Origin: Bacteroidales bacterium
GTDB taxonomy: Bacteria > Bacteroidota > Bacteroidia > Bacteroidales > GCA-2748055
DNA length: 5,723 bases
Reading direction: 5' to 3'
NCBI GenBank assembly: GCA_024763595.1
Contig: JANTFK010000253.1
Location: 1-5,723, forward strand
The first letter of the stretch is position 1. Each line of letters starts with the position of its first letter. The translations under genes were made by a program, and so were the position numbers. The notes beneath the pieces were generated by a model, which did not search any database, was not told the DNA's origin, and saw only the letters and a list, made by a program, of their open reading frames with translations. This document shows, in pieces, positions 4,793 through 5,723 of this stretch.

Positions 4793-5723
4793 GCGGTAAG
4801 TTTTTTATAGAGGTAGCCTGTGATCAGCGAAATTACGGCAATGAAAGAATCTGCGGGGATGTATTTATCAGCAGAAAGGTAAAAGGTGAGGAGCGCACCG
4901 TTGCCATTCTTTCCGATGGGATGGGTCACGGCGTAAAAGCCAATATCCTTGCTACGCTTACCGCTACCATGGCATTGAATTTTACCATTGAACACAAATC
5001 GGTGGAGAAGATCGCCGAGATCGTGATGAAGACCCTGCCGGTGTGCAGCGAAAGGCACATGAGTTATGCCACGTTTACCATCGTAGATATAGAACATGAC
5101 GGAATTACAACTATCCTGGAATATGATAATCCGCAGACCATCATTTTGCGTGACAACAGACCCTTTGACCCGGGTTGGAGCTGCCTGGTCCTGAAGGGTG
5201 AAAAAAATACAGGAAAAGAGATCCTCTCATGCCAGTTTCATCCCAGAAAGGAGGATCGTATTATTTTCGGAACTGACGGAATTACCCAGTCGGGTCTCGG
5301 AACAGATAAATATCCCCTGGGATGGGGAAGGGACCATATGCAGGAGTATGCCATCAAACTGTTAAAGAACAGCCCCAAGATCTCGGCAACCAAGCTTGCT
5401 TCAAAAATGGTAAACATCGCCCACAGCCATGATGATTATCATTCCAGGGATGACACCAGTTGTGCCACTATCTATTTTCGTAACCCCAGAAAACTGTTAA
5501 TTGTTACCGGCCCGCCTTACGAGGAAGAAAACGACAGGGAACTGGGTAAGGCCTTCAGAGCGTTCAAAGGAAAAAAAATCATATGTGGTGCAACCACAGC
5601 CGATATTATTGCCCGGGAGCTGGGTGTTGAAATCGAAGACAGCCTGGTTTTTGACGATCCTGATTTACCTCCTGTTTCCCATATGGAGGGTGCGGACCTG
5701 GTAACTGAAGGGATCCTCACCAT
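4789..5723 (+). CDS. SpoIIE-family PP2C serine/threonine phosphatase with C-terminal extension (partial, 3' end outside window)
   Basis: The frame is open from the ATG at 4789 to the right edge, giving 311 residues without a stop. It overlaps the sensor gene's stop as ATGA, implying translational coupling. The PP2C/SpoIIE catalytic domain (about 1-232) carries the metal-binding motifs SDGMGHG (42-48, D43), GTDGITQS (161-168, D163) and RDDTSCATI (220-228, D221/D222), so it should be catalytically competent and Mg/Mn-dependent. There is no signal peptide or membrane segment. After residue 234 comes an extension with LLIVTGPPY, KIICGATTADIIARELG and MEGADLVTEGIL, which I recall from hydrogenase-associated SpoIIE proteins of about 390 residues; if that holds, roughly 75-80 residues are missing here. 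The substrate is unknown: family members dephosphorylate anti-sigma antagonists or other Ser/Thr phosphoproteins. A histidine-kinase or anti-sigma-like gene downstream would be expected but is not visible. Confidence 0.9.
   Translation, partial: MSGKFFIEVACDQRNYGNERICGDVFISRKVKGEERTVAILSDGMGHGVKANILATLTATMALNFTIEHKSVEKIAEIVMKTLPVCSERHMSYATFTIVDIEHDGITTILEYDNPQTIILRDNRPFDPGWSCLVLKGEKNTGKEILSCQFHPRKEDRIIFGTDGITQSGLGTDKYPLGWGRDHMQEYAIKLLKNSPKISATKLASKMVNIAHSHDDYHSRDDTSCATIYFRNPRKLLIVTGPPYEEENDRELGKAFRAFKGKKIICGATTADIIARELGVEIEDSLVFDDPDLPPVSHMEGADLVTEGILT

Noticed and set aside
1..5723. tRNA, rRNA, CRISPR array, insertion sequence or attachment site
   Set aside because: No cloverleaf, regularly spaced repeats, transposase motifs or terminal inverted repeats were seen on either strand; nearly all of the sequence is accounted for by genes.

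Overview
The window reads as part of an [FeFe]-hydrogenase-associated redox and signalling locus from an anaerobic, fermentative bacterium. Moderate GC, mostly weak Shine-Dalgarno use on the minus strand, and a TTTG-N19-TAATTTG element like a Bacteroidota promoter make Bacteroidota my best guess. This is an inference: similar gene sets also occur in Clostridia, Spirochaetes and other anaerobes.

Layout. Two operons diverge from a 187-bp intergenic region (2481-2667). Leftward are nuoE (2480 to 2013) and nuoF (2026 to 95), the diaphorase half of a HydABC/Hnd-type NAD(P)H-linked, possibly electron-bifurcating, complex. Rightward are an 84-residue thioredoxin-fold [2Fe-2S] ferredoxin (2668-2922), a 622-residue protein with the architecture of a group C sensory [FeFe]-hydrogenase (HydS-like: two [4Fe-4S] clusters, hydrogenase fold, four-Cys Fe-S domain, coiled coil, PAS; 2924-4792), and a SpoIIE-family PP2C phosphatase that runs off the right edge (4789 onward). 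The rightward genes are packed at +1 and -4 bp and are probably translationally coupled. The left 94 bp hold only a possible 3' tail of a convergent gene.

Main observation. The hydrogenase-fold domain of the HydS-like protein has no cysteine between residues 57 and 383. The four positions that should ligate the H-cluster read Asp144, Leu192, Ser308 and Met312, while the surrounding family landmarks and all twelve other predicted Fe-S cysteines remain. It should be unable to bind an H-cluster and so looks like a pseudo-hydrogenase sensor. In parallel, the N-terminal thioredoxin-like domain of NuoF has lost the cysteines expected for its [2Fe-2S] cluster, although the rest of NuoF is intact. 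No catalytic hydrogenase (HydA) gene is visible next to nuoEF.

How the parts may work together (inference). NuoE/NuoF exchange electrons between NAD(H) and Fe-S carriers. The small ferredoxin and the HydS-like protein could read the redox state of that electron pool through the retained clusters and pass it via the PAS and C-terminal helices to the SpoIIE phosphatase, which would act on a partner phosphoprotein or anti-sigma pathway outside the window. If so, the sensor would report Fe-S/ferredoxin redox state rather than H2. The intergenic region carries a candidate promoter overlapped by a 17-bp dyad, a second dyad, and three TTTCA repeats at an exact 11-bp period.
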